Below the pieces are notes generated by a model, which saw only the letters and a program-made list of their open reading frames with translations, was not told the DNA's origin and ran no database searches. A stretch of 41,898 nucleotides of DNA from an uncultured Rivibacter sp. (lineage in GTDB: Bacteria; Pseudomonadota; Gammaproteobacteria; Burkholderiales; Burkholderiaceae): the NCBI GenBank assembly GCA_946480925.1, contig CAMLLU010000048.1:1-41898 (forward strand). The letters run 5' to 3'. Below are positions 18,183 to 27,236 of the stretch, piece after piece; within the stretch, counting starts at the first letter, position 1; every line of letters starts with the position of its first letter. A program made the position numbers and the translations under genes.

Positions 18183-20432
18183 TCAGGCAGCAGCTAGCGC
18201 TGCGATCTCCGCATCGCCGAGGGCACCGCTGTAGACGCGCAGGTCCTGCAGCAGTCCGTTGAAGCCAGGATCGGCACCGTACTGCGAACGGCCCAGCCAG
18301 GCGTTGGGCGTGTCGCCCAGCTGGAAGGGCGTGACGACGACGCCGGTCGCTTCGCCCACCTTCGCGCCGTCGACGTACAGCCTGACGGTGCTGCCGGCCA
18401 GCCTGACGGCCACGTGCACCCAGCGCCCCACGGGCAGCGCATCACCGGCGACGACGGCCTGTTCGCCGAAGTAGTGGCTGCGCGTGGCCATGAAGCGCAT
18501 CTTGCCACCGCCGTCGCGCGGCACGAGCGCCATGTAGGCAATGTCGCTGGTGCCGAAGTCGAAGATGCGCGCCCAGGTGGCGGCGGCATTGCAGTTCACC
18601 CACAGGGCGATCGTGAAGTCGCTCGCCTGGGCCAGCACGTCGGCCGGCATTGCCACGCAGGCACCCTTTGCGTTGACTTGCACGGCGCTGCCGCCCTTGC
18701 GGCCCGCGCCCCAGGCGGCGCCACCGGTCAGCGTGCCGTGCCTGGCGCGGCCGGCCACGTCGGCAGCGCGCGTGCCGGTGCCTTCGTTCAGCGGCAGGTG
18801 CACGATGAGCTCAGGCGCGGTAGACACGCGAACGGCGGCCGACGGAGAGCTCTCGCCGGCGTCACCCACCGAGGTGATGGCGTAGAACCACACGCCTTTG
18901 GCCGGCGCGTCCGTATGCGTGCGCGGGTCGGTGACGCTCGCGATGGTGGTGAACGGGCCGCTGGCCGAGCCGGCGCGCTTGACGTTGTAGCTCTTGGCCT
19001 TGGCGCTGCCCCACCACGACAGCACCACCTGGCCGTTGACCAGGCTGGCCGTCACGCCGCTGGGCGCAATGAGCGTCGCATAGGGGTCGCGGCTGTAGGG
19101 CAGCGTGCCGAAGCCGGGCATGTCGCCCACCCATTCGAGTTTCTCGGGCCGCTGCGAAGCGGCCTTGGCCGTGACGTACGGTGCGTCGAGCCCCTTGCGG
19201 TTGACGTAGTGGTTGTAGATGACTTCCCAGCACGGCCGGCCGTTGATGCCCGAAGCCACGGCCGTGAAGGTGCCCTTGTTGGTGGTGTAGGGCGTGAAGG
19301 GCATCGCATAGGGCTGGCCCGTCGCGGGGTCGTTCAGGTTCGACTTGGCCACGTATTCGGCGCCGGCGAGGAAGCGGTTGTTCCACAGGCCGTACAGGTC
19401 TTCGCCCTGGTTCCAGGCCATTTCGCACAGCAGGCCGGCCAGGCCGATGCCCAGCGTGGTGTGGCCAGGGTCGCGCGGGCTTTCCTGCCACTGGCCGAAG
19501 TGCCCCGGGTGCACGTAGTGCACCATGTGCGCCAGCGCGCCGTTGCCCCGGCCGGTCTTGTAGTAGTTGATCGCCTCGTTGTAGAGGTCGCTGCGGTCGC
19601 TGAAGGCGCCGATGGCCAGGATCCCGCAGATGGCCTGCAGGTCCCAGTTGGCCCAGTGGTTGGTGATCTTGGAGCCGGCGTGGTTGACGAGGAAGCCGCT
19701 GATCCACGGGTAGAACAGGTCCACCAGCATCTTCTTCAGGCGGGCCAGGCCTTCGGCCGACCAGCCGGGATAGGTGCGCATGATCTCGCCGGCGTTGGCC
19801 CACTGGTAGCCGTACAGGCCCGCGGCGAGGATCTGGTCGTTGTTGCCGGTCAAGGTCTTCATCGTCGAAGACCAGGCATCGAGGTAGGTGACAGCCTCTT
19901 TCGCATAGGCCTCGTCGCCCGAAACCTTCCAGCGCAATGCGAACTGGTAGGCGCGCTGCACGTCTTCGACCATGAGGCGGAAGTTCTCGCCCGTGCCGCC
20001 ACGGATCACCGTCTCCACCGGAGTGGGTGCGCGGCCCAGCTGGGCTCGGCCGCTTTTCTGCAGTGCGTCCCAGGCGCCCACCCAGGGCTGCTCGCCCTTG
20101 GCGATCTTCTCGCGCATGCGGGTGAAGTCGGCCTCGGTGTGCAGCAGGCCAGGGTGCTTGAACGTGCGAACGGCGGACGTGGCCTGCAGCGAGGCTGTTT
20201 CGGAGGTGCTGCCCAGCACATCGGTGGAGGCGGAAGTCGAGCCGACGGCACTGCCCGCCTCTTCGCCTCCCTGGCCGCCCTGCCCGCCCTGCCCGCCGCC
20301 GCAGGCGCCCAGCAGCGCCAGCATGGGCATGCTGCCCAGGCCTTGCAGCAGTGCACGCCGCATGCGCTGCGGCGTCTCGTCCTGTGTCACGCCGTCGAAA
20401 CCGGGCTTCGTTCTGTGTGGTCGCCGTTGCAT
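18183..20432 (-). CDS. Alginate-lyase-family lipoprotein with LamG-like domain
   Basis: 749 aa from ATG 20432 (AGGGGG upstream). The N-terminus has Arg-Arg (MRRALLQGL) and a lipobox LLGAC near residue 45, followed by Gly/Glu-rich linkers, so it is an exported lipoprotein. About 90-440 resembles the alginate lyase superfamily (HPGLLHTEADFTRMREKI; NHAGSKITNHWANWDLQAICGI; HYVHPGHFGQWQESPRDPGHT). A fibronectin-III-like domain (about 455-545) and a LamG/concanavalin-like domain (about 550-749, FTIALWV...VHVAVRLAGSTVRLYVDG) follow. It probably degrades a uronic-acid polysaccharide by beta-elimination at the cell surface; whether alginate, glucuronan or pectin is the target cannot be told. It lies between two PIP-box genes but has none itself. 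Confidence 0.8.
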   Translation of the reverse strand: MQRRPHRTKPGFDGVTQDETPQRMRRALLQGLGSMPMLALLGACGGGQGGQGGQGGEEAGSAVGSTSASTDVLGSTSETASLQATSAVRTFKHPGLLHTEADFTRMREKIAKGEQPWVGAWDALQKSGRAQLGRAPTPVETVIRGGTGENFRLMVEDVQRAYQFALRWKVSGDEAYAKEAVTYLDAWSSTMKTLTGNNDQILAAGLYGYQWANAGEIMRTYPGWSAEGLARLKKMLVDLFYPWISGFLVNHAGSKITNHWANWDLQAICGILAIGAFSDRSDLYNEAINYYKTGRGNGALAHMVHYVHPGHFGQWQESPRDPGHTTLGIGLAGLLCEMAWNQGEDLYGLWNNRFLAGAEYVAKSNLNDPATGQPYAMPFTPYTTNKGTFTAVASGINGRPCWEVIYNHYVNRKGLDAPYVTAKAASQRPEKLEWVGDMPGFGTLPYSRDPYATLIAPSGVTASLVNGQVVLSWWGSAKAKSYNVKRAGSASGPFTTIASVTDPRTHTDAPAKGVWFYAITSVGDAGESSPSAAVRVSTAPELIVHLPLNEGTGTRAADVAGRARHGTLTGGAAWGAGRKGGSAVQVNAKGACVAMPADVLAQASDFTIALWVNCNAAATWARIFDFGTSDIAYMALVPRDGGGKMRFMATRSHYFGEQAVVAGDALPVGRWVHVAVRLAGSTVRLYVDGAKVGEATGVVVTPFQLGDTPNAWLGRSQYGADPGFNGLLQDLRVYSGALGDAEIAALAAA

Positions 20433-20638
20433 GCTTGCCCCCTGGTGGATCCTCGCGTTGTGTTCACGGCGGCAGACACGGTCCACCGCCATCTTGATCG
20501 CGGGCCAATGTAGGGGGGCATGACCCGGCGGTCATGACGAAACTCAGACCACGCCCTGACTCGGCGTTTCAGCGTGTGTCCGTTCGTGCCGATTTCACGG
20601 GGCGCACACAGGGCAGCGCCGCCCCGCCGCCAGAGCCG

Positions 20639-22768
20639 TCACGCGCCGTGCGGCGGCTCTTCGACGATCTCGTGGATCTCGACACCGGGGTTGTGGCGCT
20701 GCGATGCACCGGCCGATCGCGCACCGGCGTCCGCGAAGGCCTGGGCGATGCCGTCGGCGGCCACCTCCTCGCGCTGCAGCAGCCGTGCGAGCGTGGGTGC
20801 CTGCGTGTAGAACTCATGCAGCTCGCTCACGCGCTGCTGCAGCTCCTGCGGCGTGCCCGGCACCACGGTGGCGAGCTGCTGGCCGTCAGGCCCGTTGAAC
20901 AGCCTGCCGATCTGCTGGAGGCCCTTGCCGACCTGGCTGCCGCCCCAGTTGAGCGCCAGCTCCGCGCCGCGTGCAATGGGGCCCGGCATGGTCATCGCCA
21001 TCATCGTCATCACCAGGCTCGCGTAGTAAGGCGCCGACGAGTTGGCTTCGATCAGCCCGCGCGGGGTGAACTCCTTGGAGATCTTGTCGGCCGACAGTGC
21101 CAGTGCCATCACCATGCTGGTGGCAGCCATGCCCTTGAAGCGCTCCATCGCGTCCTGGCGCGTGGCCTGCTTGTTCAGCGCGCTCTGCAGCATCACCGCC
21201 GTGACGACGGCGCTGTCGGCAGCGAGGTCCACGGTGCCGATGGGATCGGGCTGGATCAGGTAGACAGTCGCGCCGGTGACGCTCGCGGCAAAGACGGTCA
21301 ACGCGAGCTTGGACGCGAAGTCCGGGTTGGACGACGACCCACGCGGCACCACGGCCCCTGCGGCTTCCTGCGCAGCGCTGATGCCGAAGGCCTTGTCCAC
21401 ACGCTCGGTGCACTGCGCGATCGACTCGAGCAGGTAGGTGCACTGCGAGTTGAGCGTGCGGGTGAGTTCCCTGCCGGCGGCGGGGTCGGTGAAGTCGAAG
21501 CGCTGTTGCTGCAGCGCGAGACGCCCCGCTTCCAGCTCGCTCCACACGCGCGAGAGTTCCGCACGCACCGCCTGCCCCACCTCGCCGGGCAGGATGTGCT
21601 CGCGCATCGCCGTGGCCTGCTGAGCGAAACCGGCCTTTTCCATGCCGAGCGCCGCCGCGCGAACGCCGGCTTCCATCGCCTTGTTGGCCGTGCTTTTCAC
21701 GCTGGTCCACACGAACGGCGCGATCAGTGCCATGCCGGCTGCCACCGCGAAGCCGGCATGCGCGAGCTTGTTGTGCTCCACCGCCTCGGCCTGGTGGCGC
21801 ACCTCGGGCGAACCGTACTTCTTCGACATCTCGATCGACAGGAAGATCGCATTCAGCAAGGCCGGGTAGAAGTGAACCTCGTCGGCGTGGCGCCCGAGCT
21901 CCCCGCCGGTCAGCGGGAAAGGCAGCCCATCGGCCGTGGGGCGCAGCGCGGAGCCGGCCACGCCGACCACGGCCTTGCTGGCGGCAGCCACCGTGTAGGC
22001 GAAGGTCTTGGCCTGGTTGGCCAGCAGCGGGCTGGGCACGATGACCGGCCACAGGTTGACCATGTTGACCAGCGCCTTGGCGGCACGCATGGCAACGTTG
22101 GAGTCCTTCTCGAGCGGCTTGATCGCCTGTTCGATGGTCTTGATGTCGTTGAGCAGCGTCTGCTTGAAGCGCGGCTGGATGCCCTGTTCCGCTTCGATCA
22201 CGGAACGCAGCTCGCCGAGCTGCCGGCTGCACTGCTCGAGCGTGAACGGCGACGCCGCTTCGCCGTCCTGCCCGCGCAGCCGGCGCAGGAAGTCCGGGTC
22301 GTTGGCATGCGGCTGCAGCATGGTTCGCAGATCGCTCAGCGACCACAGGTTCTTCGCGGCCGAGGCCGCCATGCCGCCGGCGCTCTTCAGGCCGCTGGCC
22401 ATGGTGCTGGCCACACCGCCGACCACGCCGCCGGCTGCGCTGCGGATGCCGCTCGCCAAGCCGCTGGCGACACCGCCCATCCACGAGCAATCGACCGGTT
22501 CGGGCGGCACAAGCCCGGGCAGCAACGCCGCAGGGGAACGCATGGCGTTCAGATCCGGCGTGGGCTGCGGCGACGGCCATGCAGAACTGCGCGGCGACAT
22601 GGCCCCTGCCTGCAGCGGCGGGGCCTCTTCGCTCGCACGCCGGCCCTTGAGCTGGTGCCCGGCAGCGGCATTCGGGCCGGCCTGCGCTGGGGGCGTGTCT
22701 TGCGTGGCAGCCGATGCCTCGGGAAGGCGTGACGAAGAAGCGGTGGAAGAAATGGGGTTCGATATCAC
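20639..22768 (-). CDS. Candidate type III effector or translocator-like protein (709 aa)
   Basis: GTG 22768 with AAAGAGGAT upstream. The first 15 residues are Ser-rich (ISNPISSTASSSRL), followed by Pro/Ala-rich sequence to about 75, as in type III substrates. Residues about 80-125 hold a Gly/Ala/Ser/Val repeat (GVASGLASGIRSAAGGVVGGVAS) that could insert in membranes. The rest is helical, with hydrophobic stretches near 250-275, 345-365 and 525-620. The PIP-type box lies 126 bp before the start. No known effector family recognised; it could be a host-membrane-directed effector or a translocon component. Confidence 0.55.
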   Translation of the reverse strand: MISNPISSTASSSRLPEASAATQDTPPAQAGPNAAAGHQLKGRRASEEAPPLQAGAMSPRSSAWPSPQPTPDLNAMRSPAALLPGLVPPEPVDCSWMGGVASGLASGIRSAAGGVVGGVASTMASGLKSAGGMAASAAKNLWSLSDLRTMLQPHANDPDFLRRLRGQDGEAASPFTLEQCSRQLGELRSVIEAEQGIQPRFKQTLLNDIKTIEQAIKPLEKDSNVAMRAAKALVNMVNLWPVIVPSPLLANQAKTFAYTVAAASKAVVGVAGSALRPTADGLPFPLTGGELGRHADEVHFYPALLNAIFLSIEMSKKYGSPEVRHQAEAVEHNKLAHAGFAVAAGMALIAPFVWTSVKSTANKAMEAGVRAAALGMEKAGFAQQATAMREHILPGEVGQAVRAELSRVWSELEAGRLALQQQRFDFTDPAAGRELTRTLNSQCTYLLESIAQCTERVDKAFGISAAQEAAGAVVPRGSSSNPDFASKLALTVFAASVTGATVYLIQPDPIGTVDLAADSAVVTAVMLQSALNKQATRQDAMERFKGMAATSMVMALALSADKISKEFTPRGLIEANSSAPYYASLVMTMMAMTMPGPIARGAELALNWGGSQVGKGLQQIGRLFNGPDGQQLATVVPGTPQELQQRVSELHEFYTQAPTLARLLQREEVAADGIAQAFADAGARSAGASQRHNPGVEIHEIVEEPPHGA

Positions 22769-23289
22769 GTGGATCCTCTTTGTTGATGCGCGGAGGACGT
22801 GACACGTTTCGATGACTGCCTGCTACCGCGCCACACCCCCGCGACTCCTCTCTGCTGGGTCTTGGAAACGGCTTTCGGCTGCCGACGCGGCTGCCGAAAG
22901 ACGAGCTTGAAGGGCGAATGTTGTGCTGCTGCGCAGCAACACGGCAGGCCCGTGCGAAGCCGCGAGGCATGGCGCGAAATCACATGGCAGCGATGCGCCC
23001 TGCAGGGCTTGCTGTTACCTCCTGAAGCACAAATCCCCCCACCGGGTGCAGCCCGCAGCGCGGAGGCAGTCGCCAAAATCGGCGTCCACAAAAAGCATTC
23101 AGGGGGATTCCGATGTCGTCGTCCATCGATGGCGGCAGCCGTGCTGCTGCATGGCCGCCGGGTTCGCCATGGCGGCCCCATCGCCATGCCGGCCGTCAAG
23201 CGCCGAGCCGCTGACCACCTGGGTGCCCCGCTCCCTTGCCGCCATGCGCGGCAAGGCGAATCGCAGACCACCACACGGAGGCCCCGGAG
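22769..23289. other. Non-coding stretch carrying the PIP box and an inverted repeat
   Basis: No supported gene in 521 bp. CTTTCGGC (22872-22879) and GCCGAAAG (22893-22900) are perfect inverse complements and overlap the PIP box. Part of the rest has coding-like GC bias in several frames, but no open frame here looks like a protein. Confidence 0.4.
22895..22918 (-). promoter_or_regulatory. PIP/hrpII box
   Basis: CGAA at 22895-22898 and 22915-22918 (TTCG on the minus strand), exactly 16 nt apart. On the minus strand the boxes are followed by C and G, so TTCGB-N15-TTCGB is satisfied. It lies 126 bp upstream of the GTG at 22768. No good YANNNT -10 is seen. Confidence 0.6.
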
Positions 23290-23769
23290 ATGATCGACTG
23301 GCTCAACATCGTCGCAACACTCGTGGCTGCGGCCATCGGCGGCGGCGTGGCAGTGCTCGTGGCGCGACAGCAGATGCGCGCGTCCGAAAACGCCGAGCAG
23401 CGCAAGCGGCGCAGCGCCGCGGGCATGGAACTGGTCGATGCGCTGGACTCGTACCTGCACGTCGCCTATCGCGGCGACCCTCTGGAGCGGCAGCGGCTGC
23501 GCCGGCGGATCCTGTCGTTGACCGCGCTGGCGATGCCCACGCGCTTCGACGCCATGCAGACCCACCTCGAGCTGGTGGACCGCTGGTGGGCCAGCAAGAA
23601 GCGCGACGGCCCGCCCGTGCGGGGCGCCGGGCTGTCGACCACGGAAGAGTTCTTCCGCGGCTTCAAGGAAGCGCTGTTCCTCGACGTGTTCGGAACGCCC
23701 GTGCAGCTGGCCGAAGCCCCCGCATCGCCTGAAAACGTCGAGCACCCCGTGGCCGCGCACGCCCGTTGA
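23290..23769 (+). CDS. Hypothetical membrane-anchored protein (159 aa)
   Basis: ATG 23290 with ACGGAGG upstream. One N-terminal membrane helix (LNIVATLVAAAIGGGVAVLVA) is followed by a basic, helical cytoplasmic part containing AGMELVDALDSYLHVAYRG and MQTHLELVDRWWASKK. No known domain. It is convergent with the OmpR-like gene, 9 bp apart. Confidence 0.6.
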   Translation: MIDWLNIVATLVAAAIGGGVAVLVARQQMRASENAEQRKRRSAAGMELVDALDSYLHVAYRGDPLERQRLRRRILSLTALAMPTRFDAMQTHLELVDRWWASKKRDGPPVRGAGLSTTEEFFRGFKEALFLDVFGTPVQLAEAPASPENVEHPVAAHAR

Positions 23770-23778
23770 GGCGGCGAG

Positions 23779-24576
23779 CTACTGCCAGCGAGACGGCGAG
23801 AAGGGCCGCGCCCGCAGGCCCGGCTGCGTTTCGGCGGCTGCCGCGTCGTTCTGCTGCGCGGGCGGCTGCTGTGGTCGCATGGCCTGCTGCCGCATGACCT
23901 GCTGTTGCGGAACCATCAGGTCGAGCCGGTAGCCGATGCTGTAGACCGCCTGGATGCGCACTGCGGGGGCAGCCGCCGCGTTGGCCATGTTCGCGGCCAG
24001 CTTGCGCCGCAAGCGGTAGACGTGCTGTTCCAGCGTGCGCCGGCACACGTCGCTCGGGCAGCCCCACACACGCGCGGCCAAGCTCGCCGTGCTGACCACG
24101 TGCCCGGCGTTCGAGAACAGCAGCGATGCGAGCGCGAACTCGCGCGCGGTGAGCGGGATCCTCACGGAGTCGCACCACACGGTGGAGGTGGCATCGCACA
24201 ACGCATACGGCCCCACGTCGCGCACCGTAGGCCGACCCGCGTGGGCACGCACCCGTGCCAGCAACCGGTCTGCCGAGGCTTCGCGGTCTGCATAGTCGGT
24301 CGCCCCGTGGGCCAGTGCCTCGGCCATGCCCACGCCCCCCGCACCGCCCACCACGACGACGGGCACGCCGCCGGCCACGTGGGTCTGCAAGGCATGCAGC
24401 CAATCGACCACCCCGGCGTGGTCCTGGAGCAGCACCGCATGACCTTGCCGGCCCCGCAGGGCCTGCAGCACACCGGCGATGGACTGCATCGGCAGCAGTG
24501 CCGCGCCGCGGGCTTCGAGCTCACGGGCGACGGTCGCCTGTTCCGCCTTGTCGGCGAACAGCGCAATGAACTTCAT
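23779..24576 (-). CDS. OmpR-type winged-helix regulator with degenerate receiver
   Basis: 265 aa, ATG 24576 with AGGGGG upstream. Residues 1-115 have receiver-like spacing, but the acidic pocket is missing (FIALFADKAEQ instead of a DD motif) and no clear phospho-acceptor Asp or signature Lys is seen. About 130-220 is a good Trans_reg_C winged helix (RIPLTAREFALASLLFSNAGHVVSTASLAARVWG...LEQHVYRLRRKLAAN...VYSIGYRLD). A Gln/Pro-rich C-terminal tail of ~40 residues follows. It probably binds DNA independently of phosphorylation. Size and degenerate receiver recall HrpG, the OmpR-type regulator above hrpB/hrpX; that link is speculation. Confidence 0.75.
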   Translation of the reverse strand: MKFIALFADKAEQATVARELEARGAALLPMQSIAGVLQALRGRQGHAVLLQDHAGVVDWLHALQTHVAGGVPVVVVGGAGGVGMAEALAHGATDYADREASADRLLARVRAHAGRPTVRDVGPYALCDATSTVWCDSVRIPLTAREFALASLLFSNAGHVVSTASLAARVWGCPSDVCRRTLEQHVYRLRRKLAANMANAAAAPAVRIQAVYSIGYRLDLMVPQQQVMRQQAMRPQQPPAQQNDAAAAETQPGLRARPFSPSRWQ

Positions 24577-24648
24577 TCGAGCCCCCTGGTTTGCACGGCT
24601 GCGAAAGAGGCAGCGCTTCCTGCTACCCGTTTTTCTTGAAGCTGTGAA

Positions 24649-24680
24649 GCAAAAAGCGCCCGCTGAAGGGGCGCTTTTGC
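24649..24680. terminator. Bidirectional terminator
   Basis: GCAAAAAGCGCCC and GGGGCGCTTTTGC form a 12-13-bp stem with A/T tracts on both sides and a short loop, 10 bp after the DUF4440 gene's stop. Confidence 0.75.
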
Positions 24681-24690
24681 ATGACGGGAC

Positions 24691-25191
24691 TTACTTCTTC
24701 TTCGCCACCACGGGCTCGGGCATGGCCGACGAGTGGTGGTGCGCGATCAGCCACTGGCCGTTGACCCACTCGTACACGTAGCTGTAGCGGGCGTGCACGG
24801 ACTTGCCGTCCTTGAACCTGAACGTGTAGGTACCCACGTCCTGCGCCACGTTGCAGCCGATCTTCACGATGCGGCTGTCGATCTTGCCCTGCGGGCTGCC
24901 CTTCAGGAACTTCACGAAGTAGTCGCGGATCTCCGCCGGATTGGTGCGGGCCTGGTTCGACACCGTGGGCAGCAGCACCGCGTCAGCCGCGTAGTTCGCG
25001 ACCACCTTGTCCGGGTCCAGCGTGGACAGCGAGGCGTTCCAGCGGTCGAACAGGCCGGTGATCTGGCTCTCGGTGGCCGGCACGCAGCTCGCAGTGGCAG
25101 GCGTCTGCGCGAGCACCGGCGCCGACAGGCCGGCAACGAGGGCGGCAGCCGCGATGGTGCGCAGCGCACGGGGAGCTTGGCGAACGTTCAT
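24691..25191 (-). CDS. Secreted SgcJ/EcaC-type protein (DUF4440, NTF2-like fold)
   Basis: 166 aa. A Sec signal peptide (ALRTIAAAALVAGLSAPVLA) is followed by an NTF2-like domain: ITGLFDRWNASLSTLDPDKVVANYAADAVLLPTVSNQARTNPAEIRDYFVKFL and a C-terminal YSYVYEWVNGQWLIAHHHSS, the hallmark of the SgcJ/EcaC and CaMKII-association families. Two Cys (in ASCVP and KIGCNV) could form a disulfide. The function is unknown; NTF2-like proteins bind small molecules. It has 11-bp-phased repeats upstream shared with the two-component operon at 27263-29589, suggesting control by that system. Confidence 0.85.
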   Translation of the reverse strand: MNVRQAPRALRTIAAAALVAGLSAPVLAQTPATASCVPATESQITGLFDRWNASLSTLDPDKVVANYAADAVLLPTVSNQARTNPAEIRDYFVKFLKGSPQGKIDSRIVKIGCNVAQDVGTYTFRFKDGKSVHARYSYVYEWVNGQWLIAHHHSSAMPEPVVAKKK

Positions 25192-25305
25192 TGATGAGTC
25201 CTTTCATGACGTTGGATGAGGCGCCGGGGCTACCGGCGCCGCACCGCATGCATCGCGGTACGGGACTCATTCTTCGAGGGGCAGGTGAACCGGCCCTCAC
25301 TGCGC

Positions 25306-25344
25306 GATGAAGCCTCGATGAGGTCTTGATGAACGGCAGATGAA
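25306..25344. promoter_or_regulatory. Four 11-bp-phased GATGAA repeats (response-regulator sites)
   Basis: GATGAA, GATGAG, GATGAA and GATGAA begin at 25306, 25317, 25328 and 25339, exactly one helical turn apart; GGTGAA at 25284 is in the same phase. OmpR/PhoB-type regulators bind tandem 11-bp direct repeats. The site lies about 115-150 bp before the DUF4440 start. Confidence 0.7.
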
Positions 25345-25518
25345 TCAGGTCCAGTCCCTTCAACTTGCCAAATCGTCAGGCCGCGCCCAAGATCATCGGT
25401 AGCGATGGGAGCGTCGGCGATCTGAGTGCCACGAGGCGCGTAGGCATCAATGGCGTTGGTGGTGGGGACCAACCAGTCTGGGATAAGAGTGGAGTCCGAT
25501 ACGACCTCTTGCCATGTC

Positions 25519-26442
25519 TCATTCGCTCTTGTTTTGAATGCGGCGATCGGTTGGCGTTACTCCAAAGCGTCGCTTGAACTGATAGTTGAAGTGGGAGATA
25601 TCGTTGAAGCCGCTGAGATGTGCAATCTCGGAGATCGACACTTTCTCCATCCTCCGGAGGTGTCTGTCTGCGACTTGAAGCCGTTCTTCTCGAACGAACT
25701 CGGTAAAGCTGGTTTTCAGTTCTTGGAGCATCCTCTGAACCTGCCGCTCGGAAACGGCCAATCGGCTGGCAACGCATTGCAAGGACAACTCAGGATTGCA
25801 GGCCTCTTGGCGCAGCAGTCGCACCAACTCATCCTTCAGCAGTCCGCTTGATTGGGATAGGGATGTCACGCCTCTTCCGGAAAGGATGCTCAGCAGGTTG
25901 GAGACATTCTCCGCAATGAGATCGAAGTCGGATGCCTGCACTACCGAGCTTGCGCTCGACAGTTCATTCAGATAGTTCACAAGAAGGGTGGACAAGCCGC
26001 TGTGAGGCGTCAACGCAAGGGCATGCGTTCGTGCAAGGAAGGGAAGTCGATGCTCGACGATCCTCACGGGCAGCTTGGCTACAAGCACGCGCACGTCTTG
26101 CTGGAAAGACACCCGCATCGACCTCCTCCCATCGATAACCGCAATGCTGCCAGGCTGCAGCACGACGTGCATGTTGCCCTGCTCCACATGCGCGACGCCC
26201 TCCAACTGATAGCCGAGGAGATAGCCGCCGGCGCCCGCATCAGACAGACGCTCGCGACGGCCGGAGAGCTCGTGTGACGTACACCCAAAGCGGGCACAGC
26301 TGACATCGCCATGACGGCGGGCCGTGATGCTGGCGGAAAAAAGGCCTACCGTGGGTTCGACCTGAACGTTGTGGACCATCTTGCACATGGCATGGCGCCA
26401 TGCCTCGAATCTATCTTGCGAGGAGATGCCTTCAGTGGACAT
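25519..26442 (-). CDS. AraC family regulator (FeaR-like)
   Basis: 307 aa from ATG 26442 (GGAAG upstream); ATG 26457 is also possible. The N-terminal part (SSQDRFEAWRHAMCKMV... YLLGYQLEGVAHVEQGNMHVVLQPGSIAVID) is the FeaR-type AraC-binding-like domain. The C-terminal double helix-turn-helix includes LSLQCVASRLAVSERQVQRMLQ and ISEIAHLSGFNDISHFNYQFKRRFGVTPTDRR. It lacks the length and organisation of HrpB/HrpX, so it is not an obvious type III regulator. The gene and its surroundings are visibly less GC-rich than the window average, suggesting recent acquisition. Confidence 0.88.
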   Translation of the reverse strand: MSTEGISSQDRFEAWRHAMCKMVHNVQVEPTVGLFSASITARRHGDVSCARFGCTSHELSGRRERLSDAGAGGYLLGYQLEGVAHVEQGNMHVVLQPGSIAVIDGRRSMRVSFQQDVRVLVAKLPVRIVEHRLPFLARTHALALTPHSGLSTLLVNYLNELSSASSVVQASDFDLIAENVSNLLSILSGRGVTSLSQSSGLLKDELVRLLRQEACNPELSLQCVASRLAVSERQVQRMLQELKTSFTEFVREERLQVADRHLRRMEKVSISEIAHLSGFNDISHFNYQFKRRFGVTPTDRRIQNKSE

Positions 26443-26457
26443 CGACAACACTTCCAT

Positions 26458-26819
26458 GTTCAGCCATCGCGCTTTGCAGTTGGGTTGGGCAACGGAGAAG
26501 GCACATCAGCATCGCACCCGGCAATTCCTGCGCTACCTCCGTTCAATAGCGTGACGCCCAGCAATCTCGATCGCCACGACTACCGTTTTGAGTCTACAGA
26601 CTGGCCACCTCAACTAGGCAAATTGCTGCGCAATTGCCCAAGCCCTTGGCGCAAAAGACCAAGACGCGTGATTCGACCCGTCGGCAGAATCGCGCCGCGC
26701 TGTGTCGAGCACAGGCGTTGAAGATGAGCACCTAGCGCAGCCGCCTCATTGCGGATCGGGCAGACGAGCTGGGTGAATGGCAAACGTTGGGCGGCGAAGT
26801 CCGCCTATCCGAGGAAACG
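26458..26819. other. Non-coding, lower-GC stretch between the araC-type and GFA genes
   Basis: No supported gene. It contains the divergent promoter space. GC is lower than the window norm (for example 26540-26650), matching the flanking genes. No clear repeats. Confidence 0.4.
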
Positions 26820-27236
26820 ATGGCGAAAATTGAAGGCGGTTGTTTATGCGGTTCGGTGCGCTACAGGTCAAACTCGAAGCCGCTGATGACAGTGATTTGC
26901 CAATGCACGCACTGTCAACGGACTTCGGGCGGCCCGTACCTGGTGGTACTCGCGATGCCGACAGGGTCGCTGGAGTTCGGCGGTGAGCCGCTTTCCACTT
27001 ACAACGACAGAGGTGATAGTGGAATGCCTGTGTACCGACAGTTCTGCGGCAAATGCGGCTCATCCATCGTGACAGGCTCCGCAGTTGCACCAAACATGCA
27101 ATTCCTGGCGACCGGCAGCCTCGATGACGCGTCGTGGGTGCGCCCAGAGGCGGCGATCTGGTGTAACTCTGCACAACCCTGGGCTCCGCTGCCAGAAGGC
27201 GTGGCGAAGTTCTCGCAGAACCCTGATTTGAGCTGA
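26820..27236 (+). CDS. GFA family protein (glutathione-dependent formaldehyde-activating type, Zn-binding)
   Basis: 138 aa, ATG 26820 with GAGGAAACG upstream. Motifs: GGCLCGSVRY, CQCTHCQRTSG and FCGKCGSS are the zinc-binding Cys pairs of the GFA/CENP-V fold, with WCNSAQPW near the end. Most GFA-domain proteins are not proven formaldehyde enzymes, so the substrate is unknown. Codon usage and GC are like the adjacent AraC gene and unlike the window. Confidence 0.9.
   Translation: MAKIEGGCLCGSVRYRSNSKPLMTVICQCTHCQRTSGGPYLVVLAMPTGSLEFGGEPLSTYNDRGDSGMPVYRQFCGKCGSSIVTGSAVAPNMQFLATGSLDDASWVRPEAAIWCNSAQPWAPLPEGVAKFSQNPDLS

Noticed and set aside
18414..20513. Long plus-strand open frame opposite the alginate-lyase-like gene
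   Set aside because: No domain logic and low-complexity composition; the lyase strand has signal peptide and conserved motifs.
20534..22732. Long plus-strand open frame opposite the 709-aa candidate effector
   Set aside because: Arg/His-rich shadow; the opposite strand has a PIP box, a ribosome site and helical protein character.
25519..26442. AraC-type regulator as HrpB/HrpX
   Set aside because: About 300 aa with a FeaR-like N-terminus; HrpB/HrpX are longer with a different N-terminal part, and this gene is in an islet of different composition.
26780..26810. GTTGGGC upstream of the GFA gene as an integron attC core
   Set aside because: No matching inverse core (RYYYAAC) and no attC-like dyad upstream; no integrase seen.
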